Source: Euryarchaeota archaeon UBA346
GTDB lineage: Archaea; Thermoplasmatota; E2; DHVEG-1
DNA length: 19,473 nucleotides
Reading direction: 5' to 3'
Assembly: GCA_002496355.1 (NCBI GenBank)
Contig: DAJP01000108.1
Span: 1 to 19,473 of the forward strand
The position numbers and the translations under genes were made by a program. Within the stretch, counting starts at the first letter, position 1, and each line of letters starts with the position of its first letter. Below, piece after piece: positions 7,801-14,251 of the stretch. The notes below the pieces were generated by a model. It was not told the DNA's origin. It saw nothing but the letters and a program-made list of their open reading frames with translations, and searched no databases.

Positions 7801-10527
7801 CTGATAGAAACCCCTTGCTTTCGGGAAGGTGAACATCCAAGACCAGGGAGGAATTGTATCTGAGCTAAAAAGCTTCCATGAACTCCAGGCGGACACGTTA
7901 TCGATTCGATATCGATAGTACAATAAAATATTTTGCAGACCGCTCAGGGAATCGCTTGCAGATGAACAGGTGATGACCACATCTCTATCTGGTTCGACAT
8001 ACCAATAGGGGGTGATGTTGTCTAATCGTGATGAAGGTTTAATTGTATCAATACCACTGACCATATCGAAACCTGGGATGCTGGGAGCCACCTCAAGGTT
8101 CAGCTCTCCGTCGATTGCCCTGCTGTAAAACCGATAGTATCCATCACCTAGCGGAGGCGCAAAGGACCAGGTATAAGGGTTTGTCGTGTCATTGGTCCCA
8201 TATTTGTTCCACCCAGACCAGCCGGATACATTGTTTGCACTAAAGTTATAGTACAAGGCCACTTCTTTTATCCCGGTTCCATTATCTGAGGCTGTGACCG
8301 AAATCGACAAGGGCATGGTCTTTTGCCAATAAGATGAGAGGGAATTGACGTTTGAGATGGGATATTCATTGTCATAGGTCCAGGTGAGATTGGCATCGTT
8401 AACCGTGGGGGTCAGATAGGTATTACCGGTGAGATTGATTCTCCATTGCACCCATCGTTTATCAGGGACTTGATTGATAGTTGAATACCAGCTCGTTGAA
8501 GAAAGACCTACTTGAGTGTCAGCAGACCGTACCCAGGTTGTGACAGTGGTATCCGATGGTATTGTAGTTCCGATGTTTATGTTATTGTAATCAGGCATGT
8601 TTCTGGTGGTATCATGAGCGGAGGAGAGCAGACTGCCTGTCGAATAATACCCGCTTTCGTTCCGCTCCACCGTCACGTTCACAACATCGACGTACACATG
8701 TTCGTTATTGTTCAGTCCGACGACCCTCCAACGAATCTGAAAATTCGATTTGAAGTACTGTGAATCTGTGACCTTCTGTGAATATTGGGTCCATACATCA
8801 GATCCGAAATTATCTAATCGGGTGATTTGATCCCAGTTCGTTCCATCATAGTAATCAAGATAATATTCCCCATCGTCTGCATTATCTGAATAAGTCCAAA
8901 ATTTCACATAAATCGCAGTGACGTTGGAACCTGCACAATTCAGAGAGGGAGACAATAGATTTCCTGAGACACCACCAGACCCTCCCGTTCCATCGAAATC
9001 TGCTGAATAGGTACCTGCATAGGATCGGTCGCCTTCCATATTCCAATTATTCCCAGCGGGGTCCTCAGACCAACTAGACGGGGGCCAGCTTCCCTCGAAT
9101 CCCTCATTATTGATACGTGTAAAGTTACGCAGATAATACCGTTCTTGTAAATGAAAAGACCCGCTAGTCACATTAATGTTCGTCTTTGTCCCATTGTTAA
9201 AATCACTTGTACTAGTCTGCAACCAGTTTTCTGAGGCAAGATTGAAAGCATAGCCGATGTCATCACCGAATTTGAACAAAAGGACATGCACACCAGGTGT
9301 GAGGACATGAGAAATCTCAGAGCAGGTGAGATTGGAGGAAAAATTCGGGATAAATACGGAATTATTTACCCAAGAATACTCTAACGTCTTGTTCCCATCA
9401 TCACAGAGTAAAAATTTTAAATCAGCAGTGGGATCGTTACGACTCCAGCTTGTTCCATTGACTGCAGTAATAGTTAAATCCGCACAACCGACGGTTGTGA
9501 AAAGCACAGTCCAGTTACCACCGATGAGCGGATAACTATGATTGTTTAGAATCGTGATATCACAAGTGGAATTATTTTTTCCCATCAAAACAACCATAGG
9601 CACTAGAGAAGCGGTGAACAAAAGAGACATGACAACGAGGATAAAAATTCTCTTCAAGCTTTCTGATTTGTGTGACCAAAAACCATTGCTCCCCGACCCA
9701 GTTTTCCTAAAAAATATCGTGTTGGTTTTCTCATGGATTGTTTCCTTTAACTTGGTTCGTGGATATTGAGAAATCGTTGGTCGTATCGATCCTTGACTGC
9801 TTTCAAATTCAGCGGGGGCATCATAGAAATCCTGATCATTCGATGAAACAGCATCTCTCGGAGATTCCGTGTGTTGCCTTCGAAGGATTCTATCAACAAT
9901 CCGTTCAATATCTGCTTCAGACGTCCCTAATTTTTTTTGTATAGAACAGCATCGTACTTCATCCTTAGCTAACAAGTTCTTATGTTTGACAGCAGGTTCA
10001 AATACTCCTATGATCGTAGAAAAAAACAGACAGAAATCACCTATGACCACATGAATAGATGTTGAGCAGGTTTCTGTATCATCCACCAGTATCTTTATGG
10101 TCCAGGTCCCAGGACTGGCTTTCTGAGAGATACTCAGATAAAACGAGTAGGTCGTGTTTTCCTTTATGCAGAATGATGGATCGATATACGAACAGTCATA
10201 CCCGCTGGCATCCTTCCAAACCCCATTGTCGTATTCCCATTGATAGTAATTCTTCTCAGATCGTTCTTGAGGTTCGGGTTCCGATTCTCCACTGAAGGCA
10301 ATGATACAGATTTTTGAATGATTATCAGGTAATGCTACATCAAGATAATGGAACATTCCTGCAATGAGAACAGAATCACCCAGTGACACATGGGACGGGG
10401 GCATCAGGGTGTTCTCCGTGGATGCCTGAACGCAGTTCAGACTCACCAAGAGAAATGGCAACACCACAACAACAATGACTGCTTTTCTAGCTATGCCGTA
10501 GGCTCGCAACCCATCCGAAATATGCAT
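4888..10527 (-). CDS. Giant modular membrane-anchored surface protein
   Basis: The product has 1879 residues. In order: signal peptide (about 1-35); domain A (40-162), homologous to the N-terminus of the 449-residue protein; a hydrophobic stretch (about 158-178); a basic, sequon-free linker (180-291) with a helical SEADIERIVDRILRR segment; a strong transmembrane helix (293-316); a beta-rich region; a choice-of-anchor-J/MAM-like region (470-620, beginning EGFEGSWPPSSW); five Ig-like repeats starting near 722, 830, 940, 1045 and 1155; a DUF2341-type domain followed by a LamG-like region (about 1200-1518) set inside repeat five; and a C-terminal domain B (1577-1879). Everything after residue 317 is rich in N-x-S/T sequons, so it is likely outside the cell, while the linker is probably cytoplasmic. 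DUF2341 and LamG-like modules are often found in carbohydrate-binding surface proteins. A scaffold or adhesin role is inferred. The ATG follows a TATA box at near-leaderless spacing. Confidence 0.9.
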   Translation of the reverse strand: MHISDGLRAYGIARKAVIVVVVLPFLLVSLNCVQASTENTLMPPSHVSLGDSVLIAGMFHYLDVALPDNHSKICIIAFSGESEPEPQERSEKNYYQWEYDNGVWKDASGYDCSYIDPSFCIKENTTYSFYLSISQKASPGTWTIKILVDDTETCSTSIHVVIGDFCLFFSTIIGVFEPAVKHKNLLAKDEVRCCSIQKKLGTSEADIERIVDRILRRQHTESPRDAVSSNDQDFYDAPAEFESSQGSIRPTISQYPRTKLKETIHEKTNTIFFRKTGSGSNGFWSHKSESLKRIFILVVMSLLFTASLVPMVVLMGKNNSTCDITILNNHSYPLIGGNWTVLFTTVGCADLTITAVNGTSWSRNDPTADLKFLLCDDGNKTLEYSWVNNSVFIPNFSSNLTCSEISHVLTPGVHVLLFKFGDDIGYAFNLASENWLQTSTSDFNNGTKTNINVTSGSFHLQERYYLRNFTRINNEGFEGSWPPSSWSEDPAGNNWNMEGDRSYAGTYSADFDGTGGSGGVSGNLLSPSLNCAGSNVTAIYVKFWTYSDNADDGEYYLDYYDGTNWDQITRLDNFGSDVWTQYSQKVTDSQYFKSNFQIRWRVVGLNNNEHVYVDVVNVTVERNESGYYSTGSLLSSAHDTTRNMPDYNNINIGTTIPSDTTVTTWVRSADTQVGLSSTSWYSTINQVPDKRWVQWRINLTGNTYLTPTVNDANLTWTYDNEYPISNVNSLSSYWQKTMPLSISVTASDNGTGIKEVALYYNFSANNVSGWSGWNKYGTNDTTNPYTWSFAPPLGDGYYRFYSRAIDGELNLEVAPSIPGFDMVSGIDTIKPSSRLDNITPYWYVEPDRDVVITCSSASDSLSGLQNILLYYRYRIDNVSAWSSWKLFSSDTIPPWSWMFTFPKARGFYQLYSIAVDKAGNSEDPPIAPDNDTDCAYNSSKPYSEVNTISPYWYNSALSISAQATDFNGSGLQNVTLYYYYSTNNNTWSNSSLFGVDTTPWGTISWVFTFPNGTGYYRFYSLAIDNDTEVEYFTGNDTVGGYDVVKPLSKVDTITPYWHNATSNPLTISATMSTDAHSGVKNITLYYRYRSTNASSWNTAVSYGRDDSSPWSWSFNFPGGNGQYRFYSLAHDTAGNAEDPPITPDYDAQCGYDTSKPTSQIDHIVPYNVTVSPYSISATASDDTKNVTIWYYYSTLNSSWWNPNWQYRKQLSVSGKNGGYQMRIIIGNNSGGNVSCNGHAQSDFDDIRFVSYSDNSTVLSYWLKNYTAGTQATFWVNNSRNDSSIWLYYSNMNASTISSGDATFYFFDDFSNGLSKWVMNSWNTDSIYINQSQGNTAPALRHNPDNSIPANRTYQDTRIRTTYRILNGIIEYDVYLAGTPRIIHQFGWRANGLSWTNGYCWRLQNSVADGGFFEFSAPTTWTQIGAAFPVVSAGTWYHVKINVSGSTYSSKITPSAPAGDSARSATDTTKTTADYLVSQVHGVSMTSANYVLVDNVIVRKYWTTPPTWGSVGSEQSGYMKWNNASNPDTSFPWSWSFNFPNGYGYYWFYSNAIDLNGNTEYIPDTADARCKYIQPAAPVINSYDLRNSTGSKLNNATGLLDVNREYYFTVNVTAKYGWVYIDYIDITAWYDQGSENSLFNQTAGGNLNMHLRYENVTGNASFKLLWPKNEVQLITSNCTQTIINTSTRIIKISFKPLNQTRWAGSNNSWNAAVNTTNDPFSWDFNITVIEMSGLKAWKVDEYGIYKFAMLLPDKNWVDVQAPPGYNATTNIVNITYCSNYEYNLSIYFEENLTNVSSGDSIPIANNVYICANADMTDDITSDMMFYGIRESNAIDIINLSGIFHRNNTSQFVRVQFNVFIPFGTIQGEYTSHVATKIKFK
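5974..6930 (-). other. DUF2341-type plus LamG-like insertion in Ig-like repeat 5
   Basis: This part encodes about 319 residues. It starts with WNPNWQYRKQLSVSG, has a DDIRFVSY block and a SIWLYYSN segment, and reaches ATFYFFDDF, the usual landmarks of DUF2341. A concanavalin/LamG-like stretch (GWRAN.., GTWYHVKI, YVLVDNV) follows. On both sides the Ig-like repeat is continuous: the first half ends at YYYSTLNSSW and the second half resumes at KWNNASN and PWSWSFNFPNGYGYY. Confidence 0.75.
7066..8364 (-). repeat. Four uninterrupted Ig-like repeats in the giant surface gene
   Basis: Coding repeats of about 105-110 residues start at 8364, 8040, 7710 and 7395, with a fifth, interrupted copy from 7065. 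Copies two to five open with KP.S..D.I.PY. All share a LYY(R/Y)Y strand, W.F.FP, GYYRFYS and A.D..GN motifs. This is the layout of extracellular Ig/fibronectin-like stalk modules. DNA similarity between copies is low, so the duplication is old. Confidence 0.8.
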
Positions 10528-10550
10528 CCGAAAAAAGTATCACTTCTTCT

Positions 10551-10559
10551 TATTTATAT
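10551..10559 (-). promoter_or_regulatory. TATA box for the giant surface gene, near-leaderless
   Basis: The minus strand reads ATATAAATA, preceded by a purine-rich AAAGGAAG that could be a BRE. Start of transcription would fall near 10528-10533, directly before the ATG at 10527. It sits in the 39-bp gap after the cyclase-like gene, so the giant gene probably has its own promoter. Confidence 0.6.
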
Positions 10560-10566
10560 CTTCCTT

Positions 10567-11601
10567 TCATCTTTTTGTTTTATTCGGTGAAGTAGAATAA
10601 TATCGTTGGAGCACTTGTAATGCGCGCATGGTAATCCACTTACTTGGTTTTTCTTTTTCCTCAATGTTTGTTTGGTAGCGACCATTAAATGTATTCTCCA
10701 ACAACCACTGACCTTTGGTATTTTGTTTTGAGATCAGAATATCGATTGCTTCCTCCATACGCGGGTCTTTATATCCCAGTTTTGTTAAAAAGTCAAGGAT
10801 CTCTAATGCATCGGTTTGATACATGAGGGGAAAACCAAATCGGAGCCACCCTGGTTTTGGTACTCGTTCCAAGTGATGACTGCTTTTGAACACATGATGG
10901 AGCAAAAAATACTCCGCTCCTTTTTCCAGGGTCTTTTTTATGATTGTGCTACGTTTGTTGTGTGGGATTTCAGCAAGCGCCTTCATGGCTTTTGCTGCAC
11001 CCATATGACAAGAATGCCTGCTGAAACACCCTGTTTTGAGTCGATCATATGGCCCACCGGTCGGGGCTTGTACTATCTTGTCATCGAATCGCTGATAGGT
11101 GGTGATCCATTCGATCCCCCGTTGAAGCCGAGGATCATTCAGATACCCAAGTCGAATCAAACTGAACACCATATTTCCGGTAAGGCACGGGATGACTTCA
11201 CTACGACGGCCTCCACCGTGTTTCATACTTCTAGAATACGCAAACCCGCCGCTCTCTGCATACTGCGAGGAACCAAGGATGAACTCGCATGCGTTCCGTA
11301 TCCGATCATCGTCTCGGTCAGCCCACAATTCAGCAAGGATCAGAAGCTGCCAGACCGTGCCTTTGTATTTTGCGGAATAGAACCGGTCAGGTTCTTCCCA
11401 GTATCCTTTTTGCTTTTGTTTCTCTAGGATTGCGGGCACGACACCGGTTCTCATGATATCCTGTTTTGCTTGAATTACCTCTGCATCTGTTTCTGGTTTT
11501 CCTAGCAGATCACGCAGAACGATATAGCGTACGGATGGATTGTTTTTCTCTAAAAGCCATTCAGTGGGATCAGCTTGAAGATAGGATGTCAAGGATTTCA
11601 T
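10567..11601 (-). CDS. Terpenoid-cyclase-like alpha/alpha-toroid protein
   Basis: The 344-residue product belongs by pattern to the prenyltransferase/squalene-cyclase-like alpha/alpha-toroid superfamily. It begins with the family's WLLEKNNPSVRYIVLRDLLG segment. Paired helices with Gly/Trp-rich turns follow: GYWEEPDRFYSAKYKGTVWQ, SGGFAYSRS, LTGNMVFSLIRLGY, CHMGAAKAMKAL, LMYQTDALEILDFL and KQNTKGQWLLE. Relatives are often mislabelled in databases; the substrate is not known. No signal peptide or membrane helix was seen, so it is probably cytoplasmic. A DRDDD string occurs, but in a helix-connecting turn, so I do not take it as the class II cyclase acid motif. The ATG has AAAGGA nine bases upstream and lies 27 nt after the ABC permease gene, so it is probably the last gene of that operon. 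Confidence 0.8.
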   Translation of the reverse strand: MKSLTSYLQADPTEWLLEKNNPSVRYIVLRDLLGKPETDAEVIQAKQDIMRTGVVPAILEKQKQKGYWEEPDRFYSAKYKGTVWQLLILAELWADRDDDRIRNACEFILGSSQYAESGGFAYSRSMKHGGGRRSEVIPCLTGNMVFSLIRLGYLNDPRLQRGIEWITTYQRFDDKIVQAPTGGPYDRLKTGCFSRHSCHMGAAKAMKALAEIPHNKRSTIIKKTLEKGAEYFLLHHVFKSSHHLERVPKPGWLRFGFPLMYQTDALEILDFLTKLGYKDPRMEEAIDILISKQNTKGQWLLENTFNGRYQTNIEEKEKPSKWITMRALQVLQRYYSTSPNKTKR

Positions 11602-11628
11602 GTAAGCAAATCCTTTAGGTGTTTTCTT

Positions 11629-12399
11629 TTAAAGTTTCATTTTCTTAAACGCATAGGTCCCGATAAGGATCATCACAACGGCAAAGAGACTGACTACTGC
11701 AAAATCAAACAGGAGGGAAAACTGTGATATATCGAGCAGCACACCACGGATGCCGTCGACCGCATAGGTCACGGGATTGACAAATATGAATGGTGCAAGC
11801 CAGGTCGGGAGATTGGTGATCGGGAATAGGGATCCAGAGAGGAAGAACAAGGGGAAGATAAGAAAACTGATGATCAGTTGAAAGCCCTCTGGACTTTCCA
11901 TTTGTGAACCAATGATCAGACCAACGCTGACAAGCCCTACGGTTGTGACAAGTAAAAACGCTAGGGAAACAGCGATTGAAAATACAGTTAGATGCAACCC
12001 TGGCATGATCCCAGCGACAGTAAAAACAATCCCGATAGCAAATAAAATCAATATTTGCAGGAGTGTATCGGTCGATCCACCGATTATTTTTCCAACGAAC
12101 AGCGAGGTCCGTCGCATGGGAGCAACCAAGACTTCTTTCATGAAATCCACTTTTTTATCCCAGACAATGTACACACCGAAGAAGACGGAAGAGAACAGCG
12201 CGGTCTGTATAAGGACGCCAGGATAGATGAATGTCTGGTAATTCACCCCGCCAAACGACACAGCAGCCCCAAGACCGCCCCCGATAATCAGTAACCAAAG
12301 TAAGGGATTGATAATCGATGAGATGACACGCGATCGTTCTCTCAGAAACACTTTTGTTTCCCTGTACCACAAGGCGTAAATCCCTTTGAGTTCGCTCAT
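11629..12399 (-). CDS. ABC-2 type transporter permease (DrrB/NodJ-like)
   Basis: The 256-residue product is a membrane subunit with about six transmembrane helices and the ABC-2 landmarks: an N-terminal ALWYRETKVFLRERSRV segment before the first helix, VAPMRRTSLFVGKI after helix two, the ESPEGFQLIISFLIFPLFFLSG region, and LPTWLAPFIFVNPVTYAVDG near the C-terminus. It would form the pore of an exporter with the ATPase encoded just upstream. Their genes overlap by four bases in ATGA, a sign of translational coupling. Family members export drugs, lipids or polysaccharides. The substrate here is not shown by the sequence; export of a cell-envelope or lipid compound is possible given the cyclase-like gene downstream. 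Confidence 0.93.
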   Translation of the reverse strand: MSELKGIYALWYRETKVFLRERSRVISSIINPLLWLLIIGGGLGAAVSFGGVNYQTFIYPGVLIQTALFSSVFFGVYIVWDKKVDFMKEVLVAPMRRTSLFVGKIIGGSTDTLLQILILFAIGIVFTVAGIMPGLHLTVFSIAVSLAFLLVTTVGLVSVGLIIGSQMESPEGFQLIISFLIFPLFFLSGSLFPITNLPTWLAPFIFVNPVTYAVDGIRGVLLDISQFSLLFDFAVVSLFAVVMILIGTYAFKKMKL

Positions 12400-13379
12400 G
12401 TTTTCTCACTCGCATTCATCATTTTCTCAGCCCAGCTTCCCTCTGGTGAGCCTTCTCGCATCGCTCTGCCGGTGTAATGCAGGAACACATCATCAAGCGT
12501 TGGTGACCGTATCTCGACTGAATCGATCTTTCCGACGAGGTTGAGGATCTCTTGAAGATGCATATTGGCATCCTCCAGGGTTAGACACACCTCACCATCA
12601 CAAGGTTTGATGTCCTTGACATAAGGTAGGTTCTTCAAGACCTCGACGTCTAACGTCTTCGCTTTCAACCTGATGATATCGCCACCTAAGTCTTTCTTTA
12701 GCTGTCCGGGGGAACCAAGCACAGCAATCTTTCCTTTATCGATGATGGCAAGACGGTCACAGAGCTTATCTGCCTCATCCATGTAATGTGTCGTTAGGAC
12801 AATTGTCATGTTTTTTTCCTTCGCAAGGTTCTCGATATACTTCCAGATGTGTTCCCGAGATTGAGGGTCAAGACCAAGGGTCGGTTCATCTAAGAAAAGG
12901 ATCTTTGGGTGATGCATCAGTCCTCGTGCAAGTTCGAGTCGCCGTCTCATTCCACCAGAGTATTTTTTCACCCGGTCGTTTTTTCGGTCGGAAAGTTCAA
13001 CAAGCTCTAGGACTTCCTTGATTCGTTCTTCTCGCAGCTCAGATGGCATGTCATACAACCAGCCATGTAGTTTCAAATTTTCATATCCGGTGAGTATCTC
13101 ATCTGAGCTGGGATCTTGAAAGACGATGCCAATGGATTTTCTTACCCGGTCTGCTTGTTTGATGATATCGAATCCGTTGATGGTCGCGGTCCCAGAGGTC
13201 GGTGGTTTTAGGGTCACCAGCATCAGAAGAGTTGTTGTTTTTCCCGCACCATTTGGTCCAAGTAAACCGAAGATTTCTCCTTCGTTGATTTGGAGATTCA
13301 GGTTGTCGACTGCGGTCATTTTTTCGAATCTTTTTGTCAGGTTTTTTGTCTCTATGATTGGCATGTTTTTCACGATCAT
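12396..13379 (-). CDS. ABC transporter ATP-binding protein (DrrA-like)
   Basis: The product has 327 residues from the ATG at 13379. Walker A GPNGAGKTT is at 41-49, the Q-loop glutamine at 88, the signature YSGGMRRRLELARG from 140, Walker B ILFLDEP at 160-166 and the switch histidine at 198. The C-terminal portion, ending near SPTLDDVFLHYTGRAMR, is the extension typical of the daunorubicin-resistance-type ATPases (DUF4162-like). It powers the ABC-2 permease encoded next. The ATG overlaps the stop of the upstream MBL gene as TGATG, suggesting coupled translation. A second start at the MPIIETKNL methionine (13364) has GTGA at good spacing and would fit the family's usual N-terminus. A TTG one codon upstream is unlikely. 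Confidence 0.93.
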   Translation of the reverse strand: MIVKNMPIIETKNLTKRFEKMTAVDNLNLQINEGEIFGLLGPNGAGKTTTLLMLVTLKPPTSGTATINGFDIIKQADRVRKSIGIVFQDPSSDEILTGYENLKLHGWLYDMPSELREERIKEVLELVELSDRKNDRVKKYSGGMRRRLELARGLMHHPKILFLDEPTLGLDPQSREHIWKYIENLAKEKNMTIVLTTHYMDEADKLCDRLAIIDKGKIAVLGSPGQLKKDLGGDIIRLKAKTLDVEVLKNLPYVKDIKPCDGEVCLTLEDANMHLQEILNLVGKIDSVEIRSPTLDDVFLHYTGRAMREGSPEGSWAEKMMNASEKT

Positions 13380-14068
13380 CAAGTTGTTTTGGTTTTATGA
13401 ATATTGGTTATAAACTGTGAAACCTTTGCTGAGGCATTTGATGTTAACGGTTCCCCATGACCACTGAGCATCACAGAAAAATCAAGGGATCGGAGCTTCT
13501 CAAGAGAGGTATAGACTTGTTCCATATCCCAGGTGACACTTGTTGGTGGACCCTGCACAATGCCGTCCTTACATCCAAGTGAATCACCAACGAAGAGTAC
13601 CCTTCGCTTAGGGTCATACAATGCGATGCTTCCGGGGGTATGACCTGGGAGATGAATGACGGTCAAACCAGCGATGACATCACCGTTGTCTAGTATTTCA
13701 TCAACAGGAAATGGTTTTACTTGCAGGATTGACCCAAGCATTCTGAAGAGAATCTCCATTGTTTTTCGGGGGGTCTTGCGTGGTTTTTTACCTGCGATGA
13801 TATCCGCATCTAAAGGATGAGCCGCGATTGTTGCACCAGTGATGCTGCGGAGCTCACGGGCGTTGCCGATATGATCGATATCACAATGGGTCAGAAGAAT
13901 GGTTTTCAAGTCCACAGGGGTCTTGTGAAGGGTGTTCGTGATGTACGAAAGGATCTTCTTTGTCTTCCGCGGCATCCCAGTGTCAATAAGGGTCAGTTCA
14001 GGACCATCGATGAGATAGCAATGGGCTGAAATGCCTTCTATCATATGGACTGCTGGGACAATCTCCAT
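13379..14068 (-). CDS. MBL-fold metallo-hydrolase
   Basis: The 229-residue product has the metallo-beta-lactamase fold. LIDTGMPRK is at 27-35, the metal motif THCDIDHIG at 60-68 (His61, Asp65, His66), PGHTPGSI at 141-148 (His143), FVGDSLG at 159-165 (Asp162) and LSGHGEP at 201-207 (His204). The second histidine of the classical HxHxDH is Asp63, a variant seen in other archaeal members, so it is probably still a metal enzyme. The substrate is not predictable; the family includes glyoxalase II-like thioesterases, lactonases and phosphodiesterases. No signal peptide is present. The ATG follows GGGGAG by four bases and a TATA-like box. It is the first gene of a coupled operon with the ABC transporter and diverges from the flavodiiron gene. 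Confidence 0.9.
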   Translation of the reverse strand: MEIVPAVHMIEGISAHCYLIDGPELTLIDTGMPRKTKKILSYITNTLHKTPVDLKTILLTHCDIDHIGNARELRSITGATIAAHPLDADIIAGKKPRKTPRKTMEILFRMLGSILQVKPFPVDEILDNGDVIAGLTVIHLPGHTPGSIALYDPKRRVLFVGDSLGCKDGIVQGPPTSVTWDMEQVYTSLEKLRSLDFSVMLSGHGEPLTSNASAKVSQFITNIHKTKTT

Positions 14069-14104
14069 GATGCTCCCCTGGCGGATTGGAGATAATCCAA
14101 CCGC

Positions 14105-14113
14105 TATTTAAAT
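14105..14113 (-). promoter_or_regulatory. Probable TATA box of the MBL-ABC-cyclase operon
   Basis: The minus strand reads ATTTAAATA, predicting a start near 14084 and a leader of about 15 nt that carries the GGGGAG motif before the ATG at 14068. The motif is self-complementary, so orientation is judged only from position. Confidence 0.5.
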
Positions 14114-14150
14114 TCTTACGAATTAAGTCATCTGTCGTTTCGGTAGTAGA

Positions 14151-14159
14151 AAATAAATA
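14151..14159 (+). promoter_or_regulatory. Possible TATA box of the flavodiiron gene
   Basis: AAATAAATA would place a start near 14180 and a leader of about 70 nt. A/T-rich sequence at 14187-14205 is an alternative. The GGAGGT ribosome binding site at 14240-14245, six bases before the ATG, is strong. Confidence 0.35.
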
Positions 14160-14251
14160 CAATCAATGTAGAGTCATTTTGTGGGAATTTTATGGAAATT
14201 ATTAAGAACCAGTTCGGATTGTGAGAAGTATCTCTTGTTGGAGGTTTTCAT

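Noticed and set aside
7066..8364. Regularly spaced repeats considered as a CRISPR-like array
   Set aside because: The period is over 300 bases, the units are in-frame coding repeats and DNA identity between units is low.
9628..9630. Internal ATG in the giant gene as the start of a separate exported protein
   Set aside because: It falls inside the transmembrane helix, removes the basic SLKR flank and has no ribosome binding site. A continuous protein with an internal helix fits better.
11300..11320. DRDDD string in the toroid protein resembling the DxDD acid motif of class II terpene cyclases
   Set aside because: It lies in a turn between two helices next to RIRNACEFIL, where relatives have charged linkers, and not at the expected cavity position. 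It is not evidence for cyclase activity.
10816..11427. 203-codon plus-strand open frame opposite the toroid gene
   Set aside because: It is antisense to a clearly recognised gene and its translation shows no domain, so it is a shadow frame.
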